64,000 nucleotides of DNA from an uncultured bacterium (lineage in GTDB: Bacteria > Verrucomicrobiota > Lentisphaeria > Victivallales > UBA1829), in NCBI GenBank assembly GCA_902780135.1, contig CACZEK010000007.1, positions 62,001 to 126,000 of the forward strand. The letters run 5' to 3'. The translations under genes were made by a program, and so were the position numbers. Below are positions 54,613-63,136 of this stretch, piece by piece. Position 1 is the stretch's first letter, and each line of letters starts with the position of its first letter. Under the pieces are notes generated by a model, which made no database searches, was not told the origin of the DNA, and saw only the letters and a list, made by a program, of their open reading frames with translations.

Positions 54613-55488
54613 TCAGCCCGCGTCGGCGTCCGGGATGGGCGGGGGAAGCTCGGCGGGCGCCGTTTCCTCCGCCGGCGCGGGAGCCGGTTCGGGGGGATTG
54701 TCTGCATGCGGGGAGGGCCAGAGGAGCCTGACCGCGGAAACGATGACGATGATCTCGATGACGATCTCGAAGAAGCGCTGCGGGGCGCGTTTCACGAAGA
54801 GCACGCCGAGGACCGCGCCGAGCAGGATGAGCGGGAGCACGGGCAGGACGGCGTACACCGCGGCGGCGGTCACGCGCCCCTCGAAACAGAAGACCGGCAG
54901 TTTCGTCCAGTTCATGATCATGAAGAACCAGGCGCATGTGCCGACGTAGCGGTTCTTCGGCAGCTTCATGCTCAGCAGGTACAGCGCCATGACGGGGCCG
55001 GCGGCGTTCGCCACCTGCGTCGTGAATCCGGCGGTCAGCCCGACGACAGCGGAAAATGCCCAGTGGCTCGGAACGGGCGCGTGCTTGAAGAACGCCACGC
55101 GGACCAGATGCACGGCCGCCAGGAGCAGGATGATCCAGCCGATCAGCATGCGGAGGTGTTCCGGCCGGTTCAGGTGCCGCAGCGTCACGAATCCGAGCGC
55201 GAGCCCGAGCATGGTGTACGGGAGCAGCCGGACCACGATCTTCCAGTCGGCGTTGCGCCGGTAGTAGGACACCGCGAAGATGTCGCCCGTGCAGATCATG
55301 AGCAGCATCACGCCGGTCGCGAAGCCGGGATTCAGGTCGAACGCCACGGCAAGCAGGATCACGGGCAGCATGCCGAGTCCGGGGATGCCGGACTTGTTCA
55401 CGCCCACGAGCAGCGCGGAAACGGCGAGGATCGCCAGCTGGAACGCCGTCATGCCGGGGAAGCAGAACGCCATGAAGTCGGAGATCAT
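54613..55488 (-). CDS. TauE/SafE-family (TSUP) anion permease
   Basis: The 291-residue protein is a TSUP transporter with about eight membrane helices in two repeats. Recognisable boxes are LLVGVNKSGIPGLGMLPVILLA near the N-terminus and the matching AFSAVVGLTAGFTTQVANAAGPVMALYLL in the second half. Family members export sulfite, sulfoacetate or related organosulfur anions. The C-terminus has a Pro/Ala/Glu-rich tail of about 30 residues after the last helix. It lies 1 bp after the HD hydrolase gene. Its substrate is not predictable from context. Confidence 0.85.
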   Translation of the reverse strand: MISDFMAFCFPGMTAFQLAILAVSALLVGVNKSGIPGLGMLPVILLAVAFDLNPGFATGVMLLMICTGDIFAVSYYRRNADWKIVVRLLPYTMLGLALGFVTLRHLNRPEHLRMLIGWIILLLAAVHLVRVAFFKHAPVPSHWAFSAVVGLTAGFTTQVANAAGPVMALYLLSMKLPKNRYVGTCAWFFMIMNWTKLPVFCFEGRVTAAAVYAVLPVLPLILLGAVLGVLFVKRAPQRFFEIVIEIIVIVSAVRLLWPSPHADNPPEPAPAPAEETAPAELPPPIPDADAG

Positions 55489-55489
55489 G

Positions 55490-56155
55490 TTACCGGCGCC
55501 CCTCCTGTTCCTCGTTCAGACGGTCGAAGAACGCCCGCATGAACGCCGCCCGGTCGGCGGCGAATCGCCGCGCGGGGTCCGTCAGCAGATGGTCCGGGAG
55601 CCCGCGGAGCTTCACGAGGTATTCGCGGTAGGCGGAGTCCTGGCTGGAATACGATTCGGAGGCGAGGGCTTCCTGTTCGGTGTTGTGCAGGCAGGCGCCG
55701 ATGCGGCCCGCGAAATGGAACGCGCGCGCCACGCCGAACGCGCCGAGCGAATCGAGCTTGTCCGCGTCGTACACGATGCGCGCCTCGAGCGTGGCGGGCT
55801 TCAGGCTGCCGCGGTAGCGGTGCGTCCGCACGATCTCCGAGACATGCCGGACGAACGCCCCGTCCGTACAGCCTTCTTCCTCCAAAATGCGCCGCGCCTT
55901 GTCCGCGCCGAGCGCGGCGTGGCAGAGCCTGCCGCCGGAGGCGAGTTCCTCCGGTCGCGCCACGTCGTGCAGCAGCGCGCCGAAACGCACGGCGTCCAGG
56001 TCGCAGGCGGGTTCTTCCGCGGCGATCCGTTCGGCGTTTTTCAGCACGCGGAGCGTATGGGCGAAATCGTGGCAGCCGGGCGCGTCGCCGAGTTCGCGGC
56101 GCACCCGTTCAAACACACGGTCCCAGAGGCGGGAGGATGCCCCGGAGGAGTTCAC
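55490..56155 (-). CDS. HD-domain phosphohydrolase
   Basis: This 221-residue protein is a YedJ-like HD-superfamily hydrolase. It shows CHDFAHTLRVLKNAERIA (first metal histidine), FGALLHDVARPEE (the HD pair), HAALGADKARRIL, and a late YDADKLDSLGAFGVARAFHF with the last metal aspartate. Substrates of such enzymes are nucleotides, but none is established. It is placed 18 bp after glgC and directly before the TauE gene. The GTG/ATG start cannot be distinguished strongly; the ATG at 56155 is used. Confidence 0.85.
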   Translation of the reverse strand: MNSSGASSRLWDRVFERVRRELGDAPGCHDFAHTLRVLKNAERIAAEEPACDLDAVRFGALLHDVARPEELASGGRLCHAALGADKARRILEEEGCTDGAFVRHVSEIVRTHRYRGSLKPATLEARIVYDADKLDSLGAFGVARAFHFAGRIGACLHNTEQEALASESYSSQDSAYREYLVKLRGLPDHLLTDPARRFAADRAAFMRAFFDRLNEEQEGRR

Positions 56156-56173
56156 GGTCGGTCTCGCAGGATC

Positions 56174-57541
56174 TTATGCGTTCGACGGATCGGCGGTCGC
56201 CTTTGCTTCGGGTTCCGGTTCGGCGTCCAGCTGCGAGAGGTCGGCCGACGGATGCACCACCTGCATGGAGTGGCGTTCCTTCGGGATCACGGTGAGCCAC
56301 TTCGGATTGCCCTGTTCGTCGACGCCGAGGTCGACCACGAAATACCGTTTCTCGTCCGCGGCCTTGTCGTAGCCGATGATCGTGCCGCGCGGGATCATGT
56401 TGTGCTTGTCGATGATCGCGTTGCGGATGCGGCAGTGTTCGCCGATGTCGACGTCGGACAGCAGGATGCAGTTGTGGACCGTGGCGTAGCTGTGGACGAA
56501 GACCTTGTTGAACAGGATCGAGTCGGTCACGGTGCTGCCGGAGACGATGCAGCCGTCGCAGACGATGGAGTTGATCGCCTTGCCGATGCGCGGAAGCCCG
56601 GAGGAGTCGACCTCCTCGTTGTGGATGAACTTGGCGGGGGGCAGGCTGTAGTGGTAGTTGTTGATCGGCCAGAGCGGATTGTAGAGGTCGAGGTGCGGCG
56701 TGGTGCTCCGCAGGTCCATGTTCGCCTCGAAATACGCCTTCAGCGTCCCGACGTCGCGCCAGTAGGGCTTCGTGGAGAGGTCCTGGCCGGGGATGACGTT
56801 CGTGTAGAAGTTGTAGGCGTAGAGGCGCTTCGTCTTCACGAGCGCCGGGATGATGTCCTTGCCGAAGTCGTGGCTGGTCTTGCCCGCCTTGTGGTCGCGC
56901 TTCAGGAGCGCCAGCAGGTCGGCGGAGTTGAAGACGTAGTTGCCCATGGAGGCGAGGCACATGTTCTTGTCGTTCGGCAGCGGGATCGGGTTCTTCGGCT
57001 TCTCCTGGAACCCGACGATGCGCCACTGGTCGTCCACCTCGATGATGCCGAACTGGCTGGCCTCCTCGATCGGGATCGGGATCGCCGCCACGGTCGCGAT
57101 GGCGTTGTTGTCCTGGTGGAAGTCGACCATCTGGCTGACGTCCATGCGGTAGATGTGGTCCGCGCCGAAGACCGCCACGAGGTCCGGATCGAAGTCCTCG
57201 ATCAGGTTCATGTTCTGGTAGATCGCGTCCGCCGTGCCCTGGTACCATTCGCGTTCGCGGGTCTGCATCTGGGCGGGCACCGGGATGATGAAGTGGCCGC
57301 GCTGCTGGGCGTTCGAGAGGTTCCAGCCGTTGATGATGTGTTCCATCAGGCTCTGCGATTTGAACTGGGTGAGCACGAAGATGCTGTCGATGCCGCTGTT
57401 CACGAAATTGCTCAGCACGAAGTCGATGATGCGGTACTTGCCGCCAAACGGGACTGCGGGTTTCGCGCGTTGGTCGGTCAGCGGAGCCAGACGGGTGCCT
57501 TCGCCGCCTGCGAGGATCATGGCCAATACAGATGATCTCAT
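56174..57541 (-). CDS. glgC: Glucose-1-phosphate adenylyltransferase (ADP-glucose pyrophosphorylase)
   Basis: GlgC makes ADP-glucose, the committed step of glycogen synthesis. The 455-residue protein has the nucleotidyltransferase motif [19 protein letters not shown] (about 12-30), [10 protein letters not shown] with the catalytic aspartate, [12 protein letters not shown] and [10 protein letters not shown], and the C-terminal left-handed beta helix ([14 protein letters not shown]). AGGAGGT lies 7 nt before the ATG, a perfect ribosome site. It is the first gene of glgC-HD-TauE-yihY. An extra Glu/Ala-rich tail of about 30 residues ends the protein. Confidence 0.95.
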   Translation of the reverse strand: MRSSVLAMILAGGEGTRLAPLTDQRAKPAVPFGGKYRIIDFVLSNFVNSGIDSIFVLTQFKSQSLMEHIINGWNLSNAQQRGHFIIPVPAQMQTREREWYQGTADAIYQNMNLIEDFDPDLVAVFGADHIYRMDVSQMVDFHQDNNAIATVAAIPIPIEEASQFGIIEVDDQWRIVGFQEKPKNPIPLPNDKNMCLASMGNYVFNSADLLALLKRDHKAGKTSHDFGKDIIPALVKTKRLYAYNFYTNVIPGQDLSTKPYWRDVGTLKAYFEANMDLRSTTPHLDLYNPLWPINNYHYSLPPAKFIHNEEVDSSGLPRIGKAINSIVCDGCIVSGSTVTDSILFNKVFVHSYATVHNCILLSDVDIGEHCRIRNAIIDKHNMIPRGTIIGYDKAADEKRYFVVDLGVDEQGNPKWLTVIPKERHSMQVVHPSADLSQLDAEPEPEAKATADPSNA

Positions 57542-57592
57542 AGTTCAAACCTCCTGGATGTCTTGTGTAACGGAATGCTTCACTATTTAGAA

Positions 57593-57620
57593 AATATAGC
57601 TCCGTCCAAAGTAAAGTCAA
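57593..57620 (-). promoter_or_regulatory. Promoter of glgC
   Basis: Minus strand: TTGACT (57620-57615), a 16-bp spacer and TATATT (57598-57593). Confidence 0.7.
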
Positions 57621-57743
57621 GGCGAAAAGACAAAAAAAGACGGAAAAGCCCGTTTCCCGCCGCGGAACGGGAAAAAAGCGTCCGGGAGAACCCGTTTTTT
57701 TCGGGCGGGATGAAAAATTTTTAAAAACTTAGCCAAAACTAAC

Positions 57744-57771
57744 TTGACATCCTGAAAAACCGTGATATATT
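57744..57771 (+). promoter_or_regulatory. Consensus promoter with no protein gene behind it
   Basis: TTGACA (57744-57749, a perfect -35), a 16-bp spacer and TATATT (57766-57771). It is the best -35 box in the window and points into the 360-bp stretch before the convergent gene at 58133, where no plausible protein is encoded. Confidence 0.7.
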
Positions 57772-57777
57772 TATTTC

Positions 57778-58117
57778 ATGACAGAAAAAGCCCCGGGATC
57801 GTCCGCCGTGTGTCAGTGCAGGCGCACCGTTGTCCAAAAGGGAGAATGAGAAAAGGGGCCGGCATTCGGTTTCGCTCCGGTCATCGGCCGGAAATGAACA
57901 GAAAGCCGGTTAGGGGTAAGGCATGCGGGTCCGGTCTTCCGGCCGGGTCCGCCGGAGGGTCCCGGGGCTTTGTCTTCTTCCTTTCGCCGTTTCGTCCGAT
58001 GTGCGGCGCGACCTTTGTTTACAAGTTAGTCCAGTCAAACTTTCGGCATGATAATCGGGCGGGAAGCAGTCGCAGCGTTTTTGCAGTGGATTACCTGCGG
58101 CGGCTTCCCGCTTTTTG
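57778..58117 (+). ncRNA. Candidate structured non-coding RNA, family not recognised
   Basis: Downstream of the strong promoter, AAAGCCCCGGGA (57787-57798) can pair perfectly over 12 bp with TCCCGGGGCTTT (57960-57971), closing a domain of 185 nt. Inside are hairpins GTGC-AGGC-GCAC (57816-57827), one around GGCCG/CGGCC (57858-57889) and a C/G-rich one ending in CCGG-TCTT-CCGG (57931-57942), separated by purine-rich linkers. A terminator-like stem ends near 58117. I see no match to tmRNA, SRP RNA, RNase P RNA or a known riboswitch. A 6S-like RNA is possible but unproven. The open frame across it does not look like protein. Confidence 0.5.
58059..58116 (+). terminator. Terminator-like hairpin ending the candidate RNA
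   Basis: GCGGGAAGC (58059-58067) pairs with GCTTCCCGC (58103-58111), with an inner CGCAG/CTGCG pair, and is followed by TTTTTG. It lies 16 bp before the end of the convergent gene. Confidence 0.65.
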
Positions 58118-58132
58118 TTCCGTACGGGCGGA

Positions 58133-59527
58133 TCATTCTTCGACCTTGTCGATCTTTTTGACGGAGAAGAGCAGGATCAGGAATACCGCGAGGGCCGCGG
58201 CCGCCATGACGATCTTGTAGACCACGCCCCAGTCCTTGACGATATCGCTTTTTTCCGCAAAGTGCGGATTCGCCTTCTGTTCGGAAAGCGTGCAATCGGA
58301 CACGACGGGTTCCGTCATATTCCGCAGGACGTCCGTGAAATCCGGGGACGGCATGGGCTGGCCGGAGCCGCCGTAATAAACCCTGTAGCCGGACGGAGAG
58401 CCGTTTCCCTCCGGTGCGGCGGCGGAAGCGGCGGGCTTCAAAGCGAGGAACCGGACCTGATACACCGGGCCGGCCGCATTGAGCGCGATGTCCTTCAGCT
58501 CGTCATACTCGCCGTTGTCCAGCTCAAGCCGCCAGGTTTTGGAGCGTGCCGCGGAGAACTTGACGACGCGGTCGGAGACGGGCGTGCGGAAGGCTGCGGA
58601 GTCGAGCTTGCGGACGGTCCCCGACGCGATCAGTTTCCCGGCTCCGTCGTAGAGGCGGTACGGGCGCGAGAAAAAGACGTCGGAGCTGTCGACGGTGATG
58701 CTTTCGAGCGGCGCGAATCCGTTGGAGAAGGTCACGGCGGTCGTCCCGCCTTTTGTTTTTTGGGAAAGAATTTCGACGGGCGAGGACTCGGACACGGGCG
58801 ACAGGCTCTTCCGGTTCCGCACGATCTGCAGGGAGATGCCGTCGATCTTCGGCGACTCGCGGAATTTCTCCTGCTCCACGATGTTGTTGTCTCCCTCGAC
58901 AACGCGGAAAAGAGGCGAATCCTTGATCTCCGTGTAGTTGTCCATGACGATGACGAAGCTGAATTCGCGCACCGGGGCGGGGAACGTGATGGTGTCGTTC
59001 CTGAGGTTGACCCGGCTGGAATAATCCAGGAACGCCCCCTCGGCGATCGGATCGTTTCCGTTCGCGGCATATACCTTCACCTTCTTGTCGAAATCCTTCG
59101 CTTTGGTGAGAATGCGCAGGCCGACGGCGCGCGCGTCGTCCGAGGCGGAAAAAACCGCCGCGTCCAGGCTCGCCGAAATCCGCACGGATCCGTCCGGGAG
59201 CGTTTCGAAGCCGGTAACGGCCGCGGAGTGGCTGGACCCCACGGCGTTGTCCTGAAGGAGCCGTTTCGCCTCGCCGACGATGAACGGGCAGTTCTCTCCG
59301 TCCGGACCGACGATGCGGATGCCGTTCGGAATCGTCCCGGTCTCGCGGTGGATGTCGGCGTCGATCATGAAGACGGAGATGTCCTTCGGATGTTCGGGGA
59401 GGAGGATGTCCTTGCAGAACGGGAACGCGGCGGTCTTCTCCTCCTCGCCGGAGAATCCGGTCGCGGCCGCGAGCAGGAGGCACGACGCGGCGAAGACGGT
59501 CTTGAGGTGATTACGGACGGGTTTCAT
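58133..59527 (-). CDS. DUF3999-like secreted/membrane-anchored protein
   Basis: This 464-residue protein has a signal peptide (to about residue 28), a large predicted beta-rich periplasmic part and one C-terminal membrane helix (VVYKIVMAAAALAVFLILLFSV) followed by KKID. Its layout and its position directly behind a DUF2339 gene fit DUF3999, whose genes habitually pair with DUF2339. The sequence resemblance (ILTKAKDFDKKVKVYAANG, SPLFRV..., discoidin-like folds) is suggestive only. AAAGGAG lies 9 nt before ATG 59527; an earlier ATG at 59551 is worse placed. It overlaps the DUF2339 gene by 17 bp. Function unknown. Confidence 0.68.
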   Translation of the reverse strand: MKPVRNHLKTVFAASCLLLAAATGFSGEEEKTAAFPFCKDILLPEHPKDISVFMIDADIHRETGTIPNGIRIVGPDGENCPFIVGEAKRLLQDNAVGSSHSAAVTGFETLPDGSVRISASLDAAVFSASDDARAVGLRILTKAKDFDKKVKVYAANGNDPIAEGAFLDYSSRVNLRNDTITFPAPVREFSFVIVMDNYTEIKDSPLFRVVEGDNNIVEQEKFRESPKIDGISLQIVRNRKSLSPVSESSPVEILSQKTKGGTTAVTFSNGFAPLESITVDSSDVFFSRPYRLYDGAGKLIASGTVRKLDSAAFRTPVSDRVVKFSAARSKTWRLELDNGEYDELKDIALNAAGPVYQVRFLALKPAASAAAPEGNGSPSGYRVYYGGSGQPMPSPDFTDVLRNMTEPVVSDCTLSEQKANPHFAEKSDIVKDWGVVYKIVMAAAALAVFLILLFSVKKIDKVEE

Positions 59528-62219
59528 CGGAAGCATCTCCTTTCTGTGCAAACCGGGCGTACAGCCAGGCCCCGGCGATGAGCGCCGCGCCGGTGATCAT
59601 GCAGCCTGCGATCCGGTACAGCGCGGGCGTCCCCGCCAGATCGATCAGGAATATTTTCAGGACGGTGACGGCGAAGAGGACCAGCGCGGGAATGCGGACG
59701 ACCTTCTTCCTGCGGAGGATGCCGAACGCGAGGAGCGCGAGCGCGTAAACGCCCCAGAGCAGCGAGACCGCGATCCGCGCGCCGCCGCGCGACCCGTACA
59801 GGCCGACCAGGAACCACGTCTCGTCCGTGCTGTAGACGAACCAGAGGACCAGCGCGCTCAGGATGAAGAACCGGCTGACGGTCTGTCCCCCGGCACGGTC
59901 TCCGTTCTCCGCTTTCGCAATCGCCCCGAAGAACATTCCGGCGAAAAACAGCGCCGCCACCGCGAGAAGGTTCGGGAAGAACCGCCAGAGCGAATCGTGC
60001 ACGGAGTTTCCGCCGGACTGCCATGAGAAGATGACATACCCCAGAAACACGCAGAGCAGGAACCCGCCCGCGATCTTGATACCGGCGGCGTTCTCCCGGA
60101 ACAGCCTCGGGATCAGCGACAGGATCAGCAGGTACAGCGCGGCAGTCACGATCACGCCGCCGACCTTCAGATGCGGCAGATACGTGAACTCGCCCGCGAT
60201 CAGGAGGAAGCTCACCGCGAACGCGCACCAGAACATCGTCTTCGACGAGCGGGAGTAAGCGGGCCGGTTTTCGGTATCGGAGGACGGACCGGACGCGGGC
60301 ATCAGGTCGGCGCCGTAGCGGTTCAGCAGGAAGAATCCGCCCGCGAGCGCCGCCGTGAAGGAGCCGAAGTTCAGCAGGCGCGTCCAGAACGTGACGCTGT
60401 GGCGCCAGTAGCCGCGCGACAGGTCGAATCCGAGCAGGCGCACCGCCGCGACCATGTACACGACGTAGCTCAGGCGCAGCAGGATCACGGAGCGCGTCCG
60501 GCACGCGATGTACAGCATCGCCGCCGCCTGCGCCGACCACGCCACCGCCAGATGGTCCTGGTTCAGCAGCAGCGGGAACGTCAGCGAGATCAGGCCGCAG
60601 GCGAACACCAGCAGCGTGAGCAGCAGGTTGCGGTCCTCCAGCTTCATGCGGATCAGCAGCGCGATCTGGAGCAGGTAGACGAGCGCGCCGCCGAACGTGA
60701 TCGCGGCGGCGTATTCGCGGCCGTAAATGCGGATCGTCGGCGGGATCGCAAGCGACAGGAAGACGATGCCGTTCAGCGCGGCGAATCCGAGTTCCAGCAG
60801 CGACACCTTGCGTTTCGTGAACAGGTTGAACGCCACGGTCTGCACGCAGAACGCCAGGAAGAACAGCGTCCCGGCGGCGAGGGCGACCGTGTAGCCATGG
60901 TTGATGAGATCCGCATGCTCGAGCCAGCCGTTCGTCCTGACATACGGCATGGAATAGGTCCCGTGCCCCGGGAACGGGTTCGAGGCGGCGTAGATGCCCC
61001 AGGTGAAGAGGAACGACAGGATGTTCACCGGCTGCCACGAGCGCATCCGCGCCACGACGAGCGAGCCGACGACCAGGATCAGCATGTAGCCGTACAGCCC
61101 GGCGAGGTTGCGCGACCCGGTGTCCATCAGGACCGGCGCCAGGTAGCCGCCGCAGACCGCCAGCACCGCCAGCAGGATCGAGTTGAACCGCAGGGCGAGC
61201 GCGACGCCCGCCGCCGTCACGACGACCAGCCCGGCAAGCCCGGCAAGCGGACTCAGCAGATGGTACACCGACACGCTCGCGAACACGCACAGATACAGCC
61301 CCGCGAACCCGGCGCCGGCGAGCGCCGTCCCGAAGATGCGGTACTTCGCGCCCTTCAGCAGGCGGCATCCGATCCCGAGCAGGACCATCGTGAACAGCGC
61401 GGCGATGGAGAGACGGAATTCCGGCGGGAGCAGATTGCGGTCGTGCGTGTACTTGATGAAATACGCCAGCCCGAACACGATCAGAAGCACCGCCGCGCGG
61501 AGCATCCAGGTCGTCGCCACCGCGTATTCCTTCGGCATGCCGCCCTTGCGGTATTCCTCCCCGACGACGATCCACTGCCACATCTTCGACAGCGTATTCG
61601 CGGTGCGCTCCTCGATGGGGGAGCGTTTCATGCAGGTCCGGATATCGTCCGGTTCGGACCGCGGCGCTTGGATCGACTTTTCCATCCAGGCGCTGCTCTC
61701 TCTCGGAGCTTTGAGCGGAGATTTGGCATCGGGTGTTGTACTTGCTGAAGTGACGACGGGACGTGGTTCCGGCTGAACCGGTTTCGGAGGTTCCGGTTTG
61801 ACGGGTGATGCCGTCTGTGCCGGGGGTTCCGTGCGGACCTGCATGGGCGTGGCTTCCGGCTTTGCGGCAGGCGGCGTTCCGGTTCTGATTTCCGGCGTGA
61901 CGACAGCCGCGGATTTGACTTCCGGCTTGATCTCCACCTGTTTTTGAGGCGGATTTGCCGCGGGCTGATTTGACAGCAGGAATCCGGGCACCGTCTTGCT
62001 CTCCGTCGAGCCGGGCACCTGGATTTTGACTTCCTGCTTCGGCGGGGGCGCGGACTGCCCGGGACGCGCGCCGGCTTTCATCGCCTTTTCGATCTCTTTG
62101 AGCCGGAATGAAAGGTCCTTGAGCTTCGAGCTGCATCCGATCAGAATGATCAGGTTGATGATGGGAAGAAAACCGACAACAAAGATCAAGATAAGGATCA
62201 GAAGGATCTCATTCGGCAT
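59511..62219 (-). CDS. DUF2339-family polytopic membrane protein
   Basis: This 902-residue protein starts with one membrane helix (MPNEILLILILIFVVGFLPI), a short charged helix (KLKDLSFRLKEIEKAMKAG) and a Pro/Lys/Glu-rich linker of about 150 residues. More than twenty hydrophobic segments then run to the C-terminus. FGLAYFIKYTHDRNLLPPEFR and LLKGAKYRIFGTALAGAGFAGLYL match the typical DUF2339 start of the membrane region. The function is unknown. AAGGAAAG precedes the ATG at 62219; the 18 codons upstream to 62273 lack a ribosome site. Coupled to the DUF3999-like gene by overlap. Confidence 0.83.
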   Translation of the reverse strand: MPNEILLILILIFVVGFLPIINLIILIGCSSKLKDLSFRLKEIEKAMKAGARPGQSAPPPKQEVKIQVPGSTESKTVPGFLLSNQPAANPPQKQVEIKPEVKSAAVVTPEIRTGTPPAAKPEATPMQVRTEPPAQTASPVKPEPPKPVQPEPRPVVTSASTTPDAKSPLKAPRESSAWMEKSIQAPRSEPDDIRTCMKRSPIEERTANTLSKMWQWIVVGEEYRKGGMPKEYAVATTWMLRAAVLLIVFGLAYFIKYTHDRNLLPPEFRLSIAALFTMVLLGIGCRLLKGAKYRIFGTALAGAGFAGLYLCVFASVSVYHLLSPLAGLAGLVVVTAAGVALALRFNSILLAVLAVCGGYLAPVLMDTGSRNLAGLYGYMLILVVGSLVVARMRSWQPVNILSFLFTWGIYAASNPFPGHGTYSMPYVRTNGWLEHADLINHGYTVALAAGTLFFLAFCVQTVAFNLFTKRKVSLLELGFAALNGIVFLSLAIPPTIRIYGREYAAAITFGGALVYLLQIALLIRMKLEDRNLLLTLLVFACGLISLTFPLLLNQDHLAVAWSAQAAAMLYIACRTRSVILLRLSYVVYMVAAVRLLGFDLSRGYWRHSVTFWTRLLNFGSFTAALAGGFFLLNRYGADLMPASGPSSDTENRPAYSRSSKTMFWCAFAVSFLLIAGEFTYLPHLKVGGVIVTAALYLLILSLIPRLFRENAAGIKIAGGFLLCVFLGYVIFSWQSGGNSVHDSLWRFFPNLLAVAALFFAGMFFGAIAKAENGDRAGGQTVSRFFILSALVLWFVYSTDETWFLVGLYGSRGGARIAVSLLWGVYALALLAFGILRRKKVVRIPALVLFAVTVLKIFLIDLAGTPALYRIAGCMITGAALIAGAWLYARFAQKGDASDETRP

Positions 62220-62279
62220 GATGCTTTCCTTTTCTGTTGATTGCGTAGGAAAAATGTGATTTCCGGATTTCAAACAACT

Positions 62280-62307
62280 ACTATAGCATACGTATGAAAA
62301 AAAGCAA
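62280..62307 (-). promoter_or_regulatory. Promoter of the DUF2339-DUF3999 pair
   Basis: Minus strand: TTGCTT (62307-62302), a 16-bp spacer and TATAGT (62285-62280). The -35 box overlaps a half-copy of the hairpin arm, CAAGTTTCAGAGAAAA (62305-62320, plus strand). Confidence 0.55.
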
Positions 62308-62565
62308 GTTTCAGAGAAAAAAGTACAAATTCTTTTTTTTTGCAGCCGATTTTTGAGGGTGTTGCCGTTCGGAAAGACAATGTTTCTTCTTCGTTTTCAT
62401 CATTCTTGTCCTTCCTCGCTTCGCCAGAGATTATCCGCGTACAAAGAGAGTTCGCGCAAAAAGCTGTCTTCGTCTTTCCGGACGAGGCATTCGCGTCTCT
62501 CCACGCATACGCGCAATACGCGCACACGGGTAGCCCGCGCACACATGCAACCCGCGCCATACACG

Positions 62566-62605
62566 CAAATTTCAGTTAAAACCAGTTCCTTTTAACTGAA
62601 ATTTG
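62566..62605 (-). repeat. 40-nt hairpin repeat, copy 8 (inverted)
   Basis: Read on the minus strand: CAAATTTCAGTTAAAA, loop GGAACTGG, TTTTAACTGAAATTTG; a perfect 16-bp stem. CCCC precedes and GCGTGTATGGCGCG follows, as in the other blocks. Compared with copy 1, both outer arms changed together (G to A and C to T), keeping the pair. Confidence 0.9.
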
Positions 62606-62742
62606 GGGGATAGTCCGAATCCTCAGGCTTGTTTCTTCTTTTGTCCGGGCAGTTTCCCGGTCTCATTCCGTCCTGCAAAAGGGGCTGTGCGAGTTGCCGG
62701 GGGATATGAACAGCGCCTCCTCACGCATACGCGCCATACGCG

Positions 62743-62782
62743 CAAATTTCAGTTAAAACAAGTTCCTTTTAACTGAAATTTG
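62743..62782 (-). repeat. 40-nt hairpin repeat, copy 9 (inverted)
   Basis: As copy 8, but the loop read on the minus strand is GGAACTTG, the same as in copies 1-5. Confidence 0.9.
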
Positions 62783-62946
62783 GGGGGGGTAGTCCGAATC
62801 CTCAGGCTTGTTTCTTCTCCTGTCCGGTCAGCTTCCCGGTCTTGCTCCGTCCTGCAAAAGGGGCAGTGCGTGTTGCCGGGGGATATGAACGGGTCTCCCC
62901 GCGCATACGCGCAGTACGCGCACACGGGCAGCCCGCGCCATACGCA

Positions 62947-62986
62947 CAAATTTCAGTTAAAACCAGTTCCTTTTAACTGAAATTTG
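62947..62986 (-). repeat. 40-nt hairpin repeat, copy 10 (inverted)
   Basis: Identical to copy 8, including loop GGAACTGG on the minus strand. Confidence 0.9.
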
Positions 62987-62997
62987 GGGGGATTCCA

Positions 62998-63136
62998 CTG
63001 AGGTAAACTGGCTTTCCCGAACGCTGGGGGCATGATCCCCCCGCCTGAGGCAAACCGCCTGTTGCCCCTTCCGAACGCTGGGGGCATGATCCTGCCTGAG
63101 GCAAACCACCCCTTCCGAATGCTGGGAGACATGATT
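62998..63136. repeat. Three imperfect tandem repeats
   Basis: The core CCGAACGCTGGGGGCATGAT recurs at 63017, 63071 and (diverged) 63115, each preceded by a TGAGGCAAACC-like segment. Unit lengths are 54 and 44 bp. No hairpin arm is included. Confidence 0.75.

Larger units (their letters stand above)
62566..62986 (-). repeat. Tandem array of three inverted hairpin units
   Basis: Hairpins at steps of 177 and 204 bp share the intervening DNA, including TAGTCCGAATCCTCAGGCTT, CCGTCCTGCAAAAGGGGC and GTTGCCGGGGGATATGAAC. The first two segments correspond to the left flank of copy 7 at 48.8 kb. Confidence 0.8.

Noticed and set aside
57778-58117. RNase P RNA or cobalamin riboswitch
   Set aside because: Fragments such as ACAGAAAGCCGG and AAAAGGGAGAA recall conserved elements, but the paired conserved regions are absent or at the wrong distance.
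57762-58220. 152-codon open frame across the candidate RNA
   Set aside because: Its product is Arg/Ser/Gly-rich with no domain, its start lies within the promoter -10 region, and its end overlaps the convergent DUF3999-like gene.
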